Shown piece by piece: positions 25,640-33,055 of a DNA stretch of 33,055 nucleotides. Position 1 is the first letter of the stretch, and each line of letters opens with the position of its first letter. Origin of the DNA: CAYONP01 sp964405335 (lineage in GTDB: Bacteria > Armatimonadota > UBA10988); NCBI GenBank assembly GCA_964405335.1, contig CAYONP010000069.1:1-33055 (forward strand). The letters are read 5' to 3'. The notes under the pieces were generated by a model. The model was not told the origin of the DNA. It saw only the letters and a program-made list of their open reading frames with translations, and did not search any database. Made by a program: the position numbers and the translations under genes.

Positions 25640-26332
25640 ATGTCGCAGCCCGACCGCGCCGCGCTGCTCGCCGCCTATGCGCCACTCCGCGTCGCCGACG
25701 TGCGCGACGGCATGGACGCGCTCGGCCTGCACGCGATCGGCTCGCTCAGCCCCGACATCCGCCCGCTCTGGCGCACGCGCATCTGCGGCCTGGCCCGCAC
25801 CGCGCGCTACCTGCCCTATCGCGGCACTATCCCGCACGGCACGCCCGACGAGTATGCCGCCTGGAGTGGTTGGTACTATGGCAACGTGTGTACCTATCCG
25901 TGGCTGGCCGAGCTCGGCGAGGGTGACCTCGCGGTGCTCGACCTGAGCGGCGTCGACGCCGGGCTGATGGGCAGCGAGAACACGCTCGCCGGCCTGCGCC
26001 GAGGTGCGCGGGGCTACATCAGCAACGCCGGCGTGCGCGACACCGATGAGATTATCCTCCAGCGGGTGCCGTTCTGGGCCCGCTTCTGCGCGCAGAGCAT
26101 GGTCCAGGGCCGGCTGCAGTTCGACGCCATGGATGTGCCGGTGGCCGTCGGCGGGGTCACCGTCGCGCCGGGCGACGTGATTGTCGCCGACGGCGACGGC
26201 GTGATTGCCGTGCCGGCCGAGCAGGCGCTGGAGGTGGCGCGCCTGGCCGGCGAAGTGCTGCGGGCCGACAAGGTGGCCCGGCGCGGGCATTACGCCGCGC
26301 TCGGGCGCGAGGCCGATGAGACGGTGACATGA
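25640..26332 (+). CDS. RraA-like (4-hydroxy-4-methyl-2-oxoglutarate aldolase family) lyase
   Basis: 230 aa, cytoplasmic. ATG 25640 with GGAGG 5 nt upstream, 11 nt after the GHL10 gene. Family marks: RVADVRDGMDALGL near the N-terminus, the glycine-rich AGLRRGARGYISNAGVRDTDEI containing the R133-D134 pair that binds the oxo-acid and metal in HMG/CHA aldolases, and the C-terminal VAVGGVTVAPGDVIVADGDGVIAVP block. Enzymes of this fold act as oxaloacetate decarboxylases or class II aldolases; true RraA regulates RNase E in enterobacteria. Set between two hydrolase genes and coupled by ATGA to the next, it more likely handles a 2-oxo acid or sugar-acid product than RNA decay. Confidence 0.88.
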   Translation: MSQPDRAALLAAYAPLRVADVRDGMDALGLHAIGSLSPDIRPLWRTRICGLARTARYLPYRGTIPHGTPDEYAAWSGWYYGNVCTYPWLAELGEGDLAVLDLSGVDAGLMGSENTLAGLRRGARGYISNAGVRDTDEIILQRVPFWARFCAQSMVQGRLQFDAMDVPVAVGGVTVAPGDVIVADGDGVIAVPAEQALEVARLAGEVLRADKVARRGHYAALGREADETVT

Positions 26333-29259
26333 TGACCTGGGGGTTGGTGCTGATGTCCATTCACGCGGCGCCCGAGTGGCGCTTCGAGGCCGGGCCGGTC
26401 GCCCGCATCGTCCGCCTCGACGGCGGCCGGCTGCGCAGCGTCGGCTTTGCCGCCGGCGAGCAGACCATCGCCGCCGACGGCCCGGAGTTCCGGCTCTGCC
26501 TCGGCGACGAGGCGACGGTCGTCGACTCCGACGCCTACGCGGCCTCCGAGCAGGACGGCCGGTTCGTCGCCACCGCCGGCGGCCTGCCGACGGTCGAGCT
26601 GCGCTACACGGCCAGCGAGGGCGTGGTGCGCAAGTGGCTGACGGTGGTCAACACCACCGCCGCGCCGGTGCTGCTGCGCTGGGCCGAGACCGAGTCGGTC
26701 GCACCGGGCGAGCCGATCACCTACGCCGTCGATCCGGCCTTCCCGGCCATCGGCGATTGGGGCCAGCCGGTCTATACGGCGCACCTCTACTTCGGCATCG
26801 AGTTCGCCGGCGCGCGCACCACGGCCGTTGGCGGGCGGCTGCAGGCGCGGGAGTACCCGGGCCGCTGGCTGCCGCCGGGCGGGCGGTGGGAGGCTCATCC
26901 AACGGTCGTCGGCGCGGCGCCCGACGGCGAGGTCGAGCGCGCCTTCCTCGATTACCTCGCGCGCCACTCGGCGCACTGGCCGCGGGTGCCGCGGGCGGCG
27001 CTCTACTGGAACGGCTTCCGGGTGGTCAGGCCGCCGGAGCGCACGGCGCAGGGCCTGGCGATGACCGAGCGGGCGCGGGAGCTGAAAGACCAGACGGGCT
27101 TCGCCTTCGACGCCTGGACCTATGATGCGGGCTTCGACATGTACCGCGCCGATGCGCTGTTCGAGCCGCAGGAGCCGGAGGTCTGGCCGCGCTCGCGCGA
27201 GGCGCTGGCGCCGCTCGGCACGCCGCTCGGGTTCTGGACCAGCTTCAGTTGCATCTTCGACGTGCCGACCCACGCCTGGGGCCGCACCCAGGGCTTTGGC
27301 CTGCAGCACGACCAAGCCTACTGCCTGGCCGAGCCGACCTACTTCGAGGCGATCAGCGACCGGCTGGCCGAGATCGTGAGTCGCTTCGGCATGATGTCGA
27401 TCAACTTCGACGGCATGTACCCCGGCCAGGGCTTCGGCTGCAACCAGCCGGGGCACGGACACCTGGTCGGCGTCGGCGACGAGGCGGGCGTCTACGGCAC
27501 CTACGCGGTGGCGGTCAACCAGATGCGGGTGTTCAAGCGGCTCCGCGCGCTGCAACCGGGCATGATCCTCGACCTGTTCATCTGCGCCGAGTGGGCCAGC
27601 CCGTGGTGGCTGACCGTGCTCGACGGCGTCCACACGGTGCCGGGCGACACGGTGGCCAGCGAGCTGCCCAGCCCGTGGCTGCGCGATGCGTTGATCACCG
27701 TCCGCGACGAGCAGGTGTTCGACCTGCTCCGTCGCCAGCGGCGGCAGTTCCCGCTGTGGGGCATGGATCTCTACGGCAACCAGGTCCGGGCCGACCACCT
27801 GATCGACGGGATCGAGCTGAGCGGCGAGGCGATGGCCGCGCGGTGGGAAGACGAGCTGGTCATGGCCACCGCCGGACGCGGCGCCATCGGCAACCATATC
27901 GTCTGTTGCGACCTGAACGTGCTGGCCGAGAGCGACTCGGGCCTCCGCTTCCTCGGCGAGGTGGGCAACTGGCTGCGCGCCAACGAGAGCCAGTTCCGCC
28001 ACACCGCGCTGCTCGGCGGCGAGCCGCGGCGCGGCGAGCCGTACGGCTACGCCCACGGCGACGGCGACGGCCGCTGCCTGGTCGGCCTGCGCAACCCCGG
28101 CATCCTGCCGGCAGCGTTCGCGCTGACCCTCGACGAGAGCCTCAACCTCGGCGCAGCCGGGCCGTACCAGGTGGTGCAGGTCTATCCCTATCGCTACCTC
28201 CACGGCGAATACCCCGCCGGCGCGACGGTCGAGCTGCCGCTCGAAGACTATGCCGTCTCGCTCTACGAAATCCGCGCCGGCAACCGCCGCTGGCCCGACC
28301 TGCCCGACGGCCGGTTCACCGTCGCCGACGGCCGTCTGACGAGCGCTGGACCCGACGCCGAGCCGCTCGCGCCGGTCTGCGACCTGCGCCTGCCCGACCC
28401 GGCGGTGCCGGCGATCGCGGGCACGGTGACGGTGCCCGACGGCTGGACCGGCGAGCTGCAGCTCCAGGTCGTCCCGCCGGCCGAGACGCCCGGTCTGGCG
28501 CCGACGCTGACCATGGCGGGCGACCCGGTCCGCTGTGAAGTCCACTTCCGCCGCCGCGGCGGGCCGGTCGATGCCTGGGTGCTGGTGCCCCTGCCGGCGG
28601 GTGAGCATGCGTTGGAGCTGCGGCTCGACTGCGGGCTGCCGGTGCGCTTCGAAGGCTGGCTGCAGTTGCGCCGCGAGGCGAGCTTCGCGCCGGTGCCGGG
28701 CGGCGTGCCCGAGGGGCTGTTCCCGCTCCCGGCCGGCGGCGCGGGTCGGGTGCGGAGCACCTGGCCCGCGTTGCCGGCGTGTCATGCGCTCGACGCCGAG
28801 CCGCTGCCGCCCGGCCCCGTCTACCTCAGCGACCTGCGCGCCCGCTGCGTCCGTGCGGCCACCGGCTGGGGCCGCGTCGGCTGGGACCAGAGCTGCTGGG
28901 AGCTCGACGACACGCTGCGGGTGCCCGGCCTGACCTTCGAGAAGGGCGTCGGCGTCCACGCTCCGGGCCGCCTCGAGTTCGCCCTCGACGGCGCGCCGCG
29001 CACCCTCCGCGCCACCGTCGGGGTGCACCCGATCCCGCCCGAGCGGCGGCATCCCGAGTGGCCGAAGGGCAGCGTCGTCTTTGTCGTGCTGGGCAACGGC
29101 CGCGAGCTCTACCGCTCGCCGCGCCTGACCGAGCTCGAGCAGCCGGTGGCCGTCTCGGTCGACCTGACCGGCGTGACCGAACTGGCGCTGCTGGTCGAGG
29201 ACGCCGGCGACGGGATGTTCGACGATCTGGCCACCTGGGGCGCGGCGCGGGTGGAGTGA
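26329..29259 (+). CDS. Large GH36/GH27-like (alpha-galactosidase clan) protein with C-terminal NPCBM domain
   Basis: 976 aa, starting in an ATGA overlap with the RraA-like gene. The N-terminus (MMTWGLVLMSIHAAP) could be a short signal peptide but lacks basic residues. Residues about 15-205 are a beta-sandwich with TVVNTTAAPVLLRWAETESV. About 220-560 is a TIM barrel; RFGMMSINFDGMYPG (D361) is a candidate nucleophile strand, and FAFDAWTYDAGFDMY is an earlier active-site strand. Beta domains follow (about 565-800). About 815-976 is an NPCBM domain (VYLSDLRARCVRAATGWG, FEKGVGVHAPGRLEFAL, VVFVVLGNGRELYRSP, VEDAGDGMFDDLATWGAARV), which binds glycans and is common in GH27/GH36/GH98 proteins. Substrate unknown; clan assignment is by pattern only. 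Confidence 0.75.
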   Translation: MMTWGLVLMSIHAAPEWRFEAGPVARIVRLDGGRLRSVGFAAGEQTIAADGPEFRLCLGDEATVVDSDAYAASEQDGRFVATAGGLPTVELRYTASEGVVRKWLTVVNTTAAPVLLRWAETESVAPGEPITYAVDPAFPAIGDWGQPVYTAHLYFGIEFAGARTTAVGGRLQAREYPGRWLPPGGRWEAHPTVVGAAPDGEVERAFLDYLARHSAHWPRVPRAALYWNGFRVVRPPERTAQGLAMTERARELKDQTGFAFDAWTYDAGFDMYRADALFEPQEPEVWPRSREALAPLGTPLGFWTSFSCIFDVPTHAWGRTQGFGLQHDQAYCLAEPTYFEAISDRLAEIVSRFGMMSINFDGMYPGQGFGCNQPGHGHLVGVGDEAGVYGTYAVAVNQMRVFKRLRALQPGMILDLFICAEWASPWWLTVLDGVHTVPGDTVASELPSPWLRDALITVRDEQVFDLLRRQRRQFPLWGMDLYGNQVRADHLIDGIELSGEAMAARWEDELVMATAGRGAIGNHIVCCDLNVLAESDSGLRFLGEVGNWLRANESQFRHTALLGGEPRRGEPYGYAHGDGDGRCLVGLRNPGILPAAFALTLDESLNLGAAGPYQVVQVYPYRYLHGEYPAGATVELPLEDYAVSLYEIRAGNRRWPDLPDGRFTVADGRLTSAGPDAEPLAPVCDLRLPDPAVPAIAGTVTVPDGWTGELQLQVVPPAETPGLAPTLTMAGDPVRCEVHFRRRGGPVDAWVLVPLPAGEHALELRLDCGLPVRFEGWLQLRREASFAPVPGGVPEGLFPLPAGGAGRVRSTWPALPACHALDAEPLPPGPVYLSDLRARCVRAATGWGRVGWDQSCWELDDTLRVPGLTFEKGVGVHAPGRLEFALDGAPRTLRATVGVHPIPPERRHPEWPKGSVVFVVLGNGRELYRSPRLTELEQPVAVSVDLTGVTELALLVEDAGDGMFDDLATWGAARVE

Positions 29260-29306
29260 GTGGTGTCCGCCGGCGGCCAGTCCGTCGGCGCGTGGGGGAG
29301 GGGCGC

Positions 29307-29690
29307 ATGAGCGACATGGAGCGCTGCCCGATCTGTGACAGCGATCAGTACGTCTGTGTCGCGCCGGATCGGCAAGTCGCTTTCACCAAGGACAGAGTCT
29401 GCCAAGAGTGCGGTTCGAAATGGCAGCCGGCGACGCCGCGATGGGCCGGTTGGGCCTTTGTCGCACTCGGCACCGCCTTCCTGCTGATTGCGGTGCTGGC
29501 AACCTGGGCCTTTCTGGCGCATTCCTGGCACGAGACGTCTGACCTGCGGATGGCGGGTGACGTGCAGACGGCCACCATCTGGTCGGTCATTGGGTACGTC
29601 GTCGGCGGCGGCGCAATGCGGTTCGGCTATCGTAGCCTGCGGCAGCTGGACGGCGGCCCTACAGTCCTCGTGCGCGGGCAGCCGCGATAG
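29307..29690 (+). CDS. Small zinc-ribbon protein with two transmembrane helices
   Basis: 127 aa; ATG 29307 is preceded by a strong GGGGAGGGG site. The first 40 residues form a likely zinc ribbon: CPIC (C7, C10) and CQEC (C33, C36). Two TM segments follow (about 48-71 and 88-103), then a short basic tail. No family recognised. Base composition is visibly lower in GC than its neighbours, with codons such as AAG GAC AGA GTC TGC CAA that the other genes avoid. It lies 47 nt after the GH36-like gene and ends just before a hairpin at 29695. Confidence 0.7.
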   Translation: MSDMERCPICDSDQYVCVAPDRQVAFTKDRVCQECGSKWQPATPRWAGWAFVALGTAFLLIAVLATWAFLAHSWHETSDLRMAGDVQTATIWSVIGYVVGGGAMRFGYRSLRQLDGGPTVLVRGQPR

Positions 29691-29694
29691 CTAG

Positions 29695-29714
29695 GCGGGG
29701 CCGGCGTGCCCCGC
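29695..29714 (+). terminator. Hairpin after the zinc-ribbon gene, possible terminator
   Basis: A perfect 7-bp stem GCGGGGC/GCCCCGC with a 6-nt loop begins 5 nt after the stop codon. No T-run follows, so factor-independent termination is doubtful. Its place between the operon end and a new sigma-54 promoter favours a boundary role. Confidence 0.4.
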
Positions 29715-29736
29715 ACTCGACGGCCCTGGCAACGTG

Positions 29737-29752
29737 GTGCCGCCTGCGGCAC
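29737..29752. promoter_or_regulatory. Palindrome upstream of the sigma-54 promoter
   Basis: GTGCCG-CCTG-CGGCAC is a perfect 6-bp inverted repeat ending 10 nt before the -24 element, and GGCACC recurs at 29756-29761. It may bind a regulator or simply fold as a hairpin. Activators of sigma-54 usually bind farther upstream, so a repressor or modulator site is as likely. Confidence 0.35.
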
Positions 29753-29762
29753 TGTGGCACCT

Positions 29763-29778
29763 TGGCACGCGGCTTGCA
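29763..29778 (+). promoter_or_regulatory. Sigma-54 (RpoN) promoter of the PEP-CTERM gene
   Basis: TGGCACGCGGCTTGCA matches the RpoN consensus TGGCACR-N4-TTGCW at every defined base, with the required 10 nt between GG (-24) and GC (-12). It would start transcription near 29789, leaving a leader of about 75 nt before the ATG at 29864. Sigma-54 control of PEP-CTERM genes, with the PrsK/PrsR sensor-regulator pair, is described in other bacteria; no such regulator is in this window. Confidence 0.8.
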
Positions 29779-29863
29779 CCAGAGCGGTTGAGCTGCGGTT
29801 CGCCGGGTGGGTGGGTTACCGTCGTCACCTTCTGGCGCGGACCAGCGCTCCAGGAGGACCGAC

Positions 29864-30670
29864 ATGACTCACCGACCGCTGCGCGGCGCGGGCCTCGCGG
29901 CAATCTTGCTCGGCTTGGCCGTCTTACCCGGCCGCGCCATGTTCTTCAACGGCTTTGAAACCGACACGGCCGGCTGGGACGTCTTCGGCGGCTCATTCGA
30001 TGCCGTGCGCGTCGCCTCGGGTACCGACGGCATCGCCTCGTCGACCGGCGCCTGGCACGGCCAGGCCGGCACCGCCGCCACCAACTGGGGCGGCTACAGC
30101 AGCGTCTGGCCCGCCCTCGGCTACTCGACCGCGGTCGACGTCTATCTCGACGTCGACGCCGGCTGGGCCAACGACACGCGCTTCGACTGGACCTCGGCGA
30201 TCAACAACAGCGCCGGCTCGCATCGTCGCGACTTCATCTTCAACGGTGGGTTCTACGACGATGCCGGCGGCCCCGGAACCGGCAACCGGTTCGTCTTCAG
30301 TGCCAGCAACAACGCCGGACGCACCAACTCGTACCCGAAAAACCCGGGCCGCGACCCGATTGCCATCGACCAGACCGGCTGGTACACCTTCCAGCACGAC
30401 TTCTACGACAATGGTGGTGTGCTGGCCGTCGATCTGACCATCGCCGCCGCCGGCGGGCCGACCATCCACTCCTGGACGCTCAGCGATCCGTCGGACCTGG
30501 TCGGCATCCTGGGCGGCAACCGCTATGGCTGGTTCGCCAACAACGAGTTCCCATATCTGGCCATCGACAACAGCCGGCTCGACCTGGCCGCGTCGGCCGT
30601 GCCCGAGCCCGGCACGCTGCTGCTGCTCGGCGGCGGCCTCGCCCTGGTGGCGCGGCGGCGCAAGCGGTGA
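29864..30670 (+). CDS. PEP-CTERM-sorted extracellular protein
   Basis: 268 aa. ATG 29864 with AGGAGG 6 nt upstream. A basic N-region and hydrophobic core form a signal peptide (about 1-25). The mature part is a beta-rich domain beginning MFFNGFETDTAGWDVFGGS, with many Asn, Gly and Thr residues, like the lectin or CBM-like domains common in this class. The C-terminus carries the sorting signal: VPEPG, a hydrophobic helix (about 246-263), then RRRKR. Such proteins are handled by an exosortase (EpsH type) and linked to extracellular polysaccharide; no exosortase gene lies in the window, so it acts in trans. The gene has its own sigma-54 promoter and a strong hairpin terminator. Confidence 0.92.
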   Translation: MTHRPLRGAGLAAILLGLAVLPGRAMFFNGFETDTAGWDVFGGSFDAVRVASGTDGIASSTGAWHGQAGTAATNWGGYSSVWPALGYSTAVDVYLDVDAGWANDTRFDWTSAINNSAGSHRRDFIFNGGFYDDAGGPGTGNRFVFSASNNAGRTNSYPKNPGRDPIAIDQTGWYTFQHDFYDNGGVLAVDLTIAAAGGPTIHSWTLSDPSDLVGILGGNRYGWFANNEFPYLAIDNSRLDLAASAVPEPGTLLLLGGGLALVARRRKR

Positions 30671-30677
30671 GCGCTCC

Positions 30678-30709
30678 GCGGTGAGGGCGTGGCCTCACGC
30701 CCTCACCGC
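30678..30709. terminator. Strong bidirectional hairpin between convergent genes
   Basis: A perfect 14-bp stem (GCGGTGAGGGCGTG and its complement) with a GCCT loop starts 8 nt after the PEP-CTERM stop. Its right arm overlaps the stop codon of the convergent GH16 gene (30703-30705). No clear T-run is present on either strand, so it may work with Rho or as a 3'-end stabiliser. Confidence 0.65.
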
Positions 30710-31485
30710 CGCCGGCGCGCCCTTCGCGGCGGTGACTCCTCCAGGTCGTAGACGCGCACGTAGTCGACCAGGAACTCGTCCGGCAGGGCCGCCTCGTCGA
30801 TCTTGCCTGCCCAGCTGCCGATTTCGTCGCTGAGCTTCAGGTAGAGCGGCTCGCGGCAGATGCCGCCGGCATCGGTGCGCCACGTCTCGCGGCCGTCGAT
30901 GTAAAAACGATACGCGTCCTCGGCCCACCACAGGCCGAAGGTGTGCCAGCCGTCCATGACACCGGGCTGTTCGGCCACGTGGCCCTGCGATTGATGCTCG
31001 GCGCCGTAGCCGTCCCAGTGCAGCGTCTGTTGCACCCGGTCGTCGAGCCAGGGCTTCTCGAAGATGTCGATCTCGGCGCCGTCGACCGCGCCGTTGCCCA
31101 GGTTGCCGACACAGGCGTTGTAGAGCCAGAAGGCGCTCCAGTGCCCGACCTGGCGCTGCAGCCGGACCCGCGCGACGAAGTAGCCGAAGGCCTTTTCGTA
31201 CCGCCCGCGAGTGCGCACGCAGCCGTCGACATAACGCTCGCCGTCGCGGAAGGTGCTGATCACCAGGTGGCCGCGGCCGTCGAGTGCCACCGCCCGGCGC
31301 AGCCACCAGCCGTCGCGGCGCGGCGCGTCGGGTGGGCACTCCCACTTGGTCTCGTCCAGCTCGGTGCCGTCGAACTCGTCGTGCCAGTCGAGCCGCCAGT
31401 GCAGGCCAGGCGGCGGGGCGGGCAGATCGTCGGCCGGCGTCAGTGGCGGGCCGGCGGTGGCCAGCAGCAAGAGGGTCCACTCCAC
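30703..31485 (-). CDS. GH16-family beta-glucanase-like enzyme
   Basis: 260 aa. I chose GTG 31485 because AGGAG lies 6 nt upstream and the product then starts with a signal-like segment (MEWTLLLLATAGPP). The GH16 catalytic strand is intact: E138-I-D140-I-F-E143, matching ExDxxE with nucleophile E138 and acid/base E143. Other family marks: WHDEFDGTELDETKWE, GRYEKAFGYFVARVRL, DGWHTFGLWWAEDAYRFYIDG and the final DEFLVDYVRVYDL. GH16 enzymes cut beta-1,3/1,4-glucans, agars, carrageenans and similar polymers; the exact substrate is not readable. The C-terminal tail is very Arg-rich. It follows the M81 gene by 19 nt, likely one transcript. Confidence 0.9.
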   Translation of the reverse strand: MEWTLLLLATAGPPLTPADDLPAPPPGLHWRLDWHDEFDGTELDETKWECPPDAPRRDGWWLRRAVALDGRGHLVISTFRDGERYVDGCVRTRGRYEKAFGYFVARVRLQRQVGHWSAFWLYNACVGNLGNGAVDGAEIDIFEKPWLDDRVQQTLHWDGYGAEHQSQGHVAEQPGVMDGWHTFGLWWAEDAYRFYIDGRETWRTDAGGICREPLYLKLSDEIGSWAGKIDEAALPDEFLVDYVRVYDLEESPPRRARRRR

Positions 31486-31504
31486 GGCGTGCTCCTGCCG
31501 CCGA

Positions 31505-33031
31505 TTACGCGGTCGGAGCCGGCCCCTCCTCCACCGCGTCGAGCGGGTAGATCGGCCGCCGGATGCGCTCATACGGCAGCAGTCTCAGGTCACTCGGGCA
31601 GGCGCCCGGCGTGCGCACCCAGAGCTGCGCACGGGCAATCGGGTCGTAGGCTTGGCGGTGCGCCACGGCCGCCTTGACCACCAGCACCTCGAAGCGCGCC
31701 GGGTCGACGCCCTGGCTGCGCCACTGGCCGAGGTCGAACGGCGGCGTGCGCCGGCTGGTGACCAAGATGGTGGCATCGAGCCCCACCGGCCGGACCACCG
31801 CGCACGGGCCCATCGAGATCTTGCTGCCGGCGGCCGCGCCGTGCGAGTGGGCGTCCTCGAGCTCGAACTCGCCGTCGCTGCGCGCGATCAGCTCGGCTTC
31901 GAACTCGAGCGGCCGGCCACCCAGCAGGCTACCCTTGCCGCCGAGCCGCAGCGTGCGCCGCGTGCCCGGCCGGCAGCCGGCGAAGGCGAGCACCGCCTCC
32001 TCGTCCCACAGCGCCGCGCCGACCTTCGGCAGCCGCCGCGCGAGCAGCTCGCCGAGCAGCACCGTCGCATCGCCCGGCGCGCCGCCGCCGACATTATCCG
32101 ACGGCTCGACCAGCAGCACCGGGCCGCTGCCGTGATTCGCGCCGAGCAGCCGCTGCACCTGCTCGACCGCCTCGTCGAGCGCCAGCTCGGCCGGCACGCC
32201 CTGCTCGCGCAGCGACCAGGCCAGCGCGCTCAGCTCGGCCAGGCAGGCCTGGGCCCGAGAAGGGTCGCCCAGCGTGCTGGCGGTGAAACTCACCCCGGTA
32301 TCGTACGTGTCGGCATACGAGAAGCCGGCGTGGACGTTGACCGCCAGGATGTCCGGCTCGGCCGCCTCGATCGCCCGCGCGGCCGCCTCGAGTTCGGCCA
32401 TCGGCGAGTCGGCCGTGCCGGTGCCCGTCGGCGGCCAGACAATCGGCACCTGTTCGAACACGGTGGTCGGCCGGCGCCCGTCGCAGAGCAGCCGGTCGAG
32501 CAGCTCGGCGGCGTGCAGCGCGGTCGCCTTGGTGTCGCTGTGCGGGTTCTCGCGGTAGGTCAGCAGCAGGTCGCTCAGCACCGCCATCGAGGGCGAGTGG
32601 TTGGCGTGCAGATCGGTGACCCCGACGATCAGCGTCTCGGGCCCGGCCACGGCACGGATGCGGCGCAGCAGCTCGCCCTCGACATCGGGGTGGTGGACGC
32701 TGGCCATGGCTCCGTGGAGGCAGACGAAGATGGCGTCGACGCCGCGGCGCAGCTCGTGGCGTAAGGTGCCGCGGAAGCGCTGCCACCAGCGCGCGACGAC
32801 CTCCTCGGCCGCCGTCGCCGAGGGCGTGGCGTGCCAATACGACGCTGGACACAGGTCCCAGCGCAAAGCAATGCCGACGTCAACCACCCCCGCTATGGCC
32901 GAGACATCGCCGACCTGCTGGAGCAGAGCAGGTCCGTCCCGTTGCTCAAATGCGGCGAGCGGAGTCGTTGCCGGCAAGAACGTGTGCGACTCGTGATAGA
33001 GTCCGCCAAACAGCACACGGGGGCGCCGCAC
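31505..33031 (-). CDS. M81-family (MlrC-like) metallopeptidase homologue
   Basis: 508 aa, apparently complete. Start GTG 33031 with GGAGG 5 nt upstream; an ATG two bases earlier is out of frame. Family marks: LFGGLYHESHTF at the N-terminus (usually HExNTF), FVCLHGAMASVHHPDVEGELLRRIR, VGVTDLHANHSPSM (metal-binding Asp and His), TYRENPHSDT, LLVEPSDNVGGGAPGDAT and the MlrC C-terminal domain with FEVLVVKAAVAHRQAYDPIA. MlrC cleaves linear microcystin products in sphingomonads, but most M81 proteins are in genomes with no such pathway and likely act on other small amides or peptides. No signal peptide. The region upstream to the window end shows no clear promoter. Confidence 0.92.
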   Translation of the reverse strand: MRRPRVLFGGLYHESHTFLPATTPLAAFEQRDGPALLQQVGDVSAIAGVVDVGIALRWDLCPASYWHATPSATAAEEVVARWWQRFRGTLRHELRRGVDAIFVCLHGAMASVHHPDVEGELLRRIRAVAGPETLIVGVTDLHANHSPSMAVLSDLLLTYRENPHSDTKATALHAAELLDRLLCDGRRPTTVFEQVPIVWPPTGTGTADSPMAELEAAARAIEAAEPDILAVNVHAGFSYADTYDTGVSFTASTLGDPSRAQACLAELSALAWSLREQGVPAELALDEAVEQVQRLLGANHGSGPVLLVEPSDNVGGGAPGDATVLLGELLARRLPKVGAALWDEEAVLAFAGCRPGTRRTLRLGGKGSLLGGRPLEFEAELIARSDGEFELEDAHSHGAAAGSKISMGPCAVVRPVGLDATILVTSRRTPPFDLGQWRSQGVDPARFEVLVVKAAVAHRQAYDPIARAQLWVRTPGACPSDLRLLPYERIRRPIYPLDAVEEGPAPTA

Positions 33032-33055
33032 ATCCGCCTCCGATCGGCTGGACGC

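Noticed and set aside
22638..25685. Minus-strand open frame of 1015 codons opposite the GHL10 gene and running into the MFS gene
   Set aside because: Shadow frame: low-complexity product, and both overlapping genes are well supported in other frames.
25640..26332. Regulator of RNase E activity (true RraA)
   Set aside because: The Arg-Asp aldolase pair and the hydrolase operon context favour an enzyme; RraA function is known mainly in enterobacteria.
26290..29052. Minus-strand open frame of 920 codons opposite the GH36-like gene
   Set aside because: Shadow frame with no recognisable domain; the plus strand has a clear NPCBM domain and coupled start.
29632..29663. A further GTAG...CTAC element
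   Set aside because: The tetranucleotides occur inside the zinc-ribbon coding sequence without flanking hairpins.
31505..33031. Microcystin degradation gene mlrC
   Set aside because: No mlrA, mlrB or mlrD is nearby, and most M81 proteins are unrelated to microcystin; only the family name is justified.

Overview
The window is about 70% GC or higher, densely coded, and uses strong GGAG-type ribosome binding sites with ATG or GTG starts. It encodes a tripartite RND/TolC pump, so the host has two membranes. It also carries a PEP-CTERM surface protein, two URO-D-type proteins, a DUF1566 protein, GHL10, GxGYxYP, NPCBM and DUF4038-type hydrolase families, an M81/MlrC protein and an RraA-like protein. 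This mix is typical of uncultured Planctomycetota, Armatimonadota, Hydrogenedentota and similar polysaccharide-degrading lineages. I cannot fix the phylum from this stretch: there is no rRNA, tRNA or universal marker gene.

Left block (211-8763, + strand): a translationally coupled metal-efflux operon. Its order is a very unusual periplasmic adaptor (YtkA-like domain, TM hairpin, a giant coiled-coil hairpin and two metal-binding modules), an RND permease, an LTxxQ (CpxP/Spy-like) periplasmic protein, a TolC-like outer-membrane factor and a 4-TM protein. It is followed by a secreted DUF1566 protein (8830-9969) and two coupled URO-D family proteins (10017-12100).

Middle block (12097-23077): the first convergent gap is filled exactly by three copies of a 48-bp palindromic element (GTAG, two hairpins, CTAC). 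A minus-strand group follows (AHSA1-like protein, beta-lactamase-fold/DUF4185 fusion, DUF5060/DUF4038 apiosidase-like hydrolase), diverging from a large GH42/GH14-like secreted protein. A second convergent gap holds a different GTAG/CTAC palindromic repeat. Then comes a minus-strand MFS exporter plus GxGYxYP protein pair.

Right block (23250-33031): a plus-strand operon of GHL10-type hydrolase, RraA-like lyase and GH36-like/NPCBM hydrolase, followed by a small zinc-ribbon membrane protein. Next is a PEP-CTERM protein preceded by a textbook sigma-54 promoter. A strong shared hairpin separates it from a minus-strand M81 (MlrC-like) plus GH16 pair.

Working interpretation: a carbohydrate-scavenging Gram-negative bacterium with a metal-efflux operon of unusual geometry. 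The most unusual items are the adaptor, with an apparent hairpin of about 180 residues per helix, and the three sets of GTAG/CTAC palindromic elements. No intergenic stretch exceeds 300 bases. Positions 64-210, upstream of the adaptor gene, show no promoter or gene I can defend.
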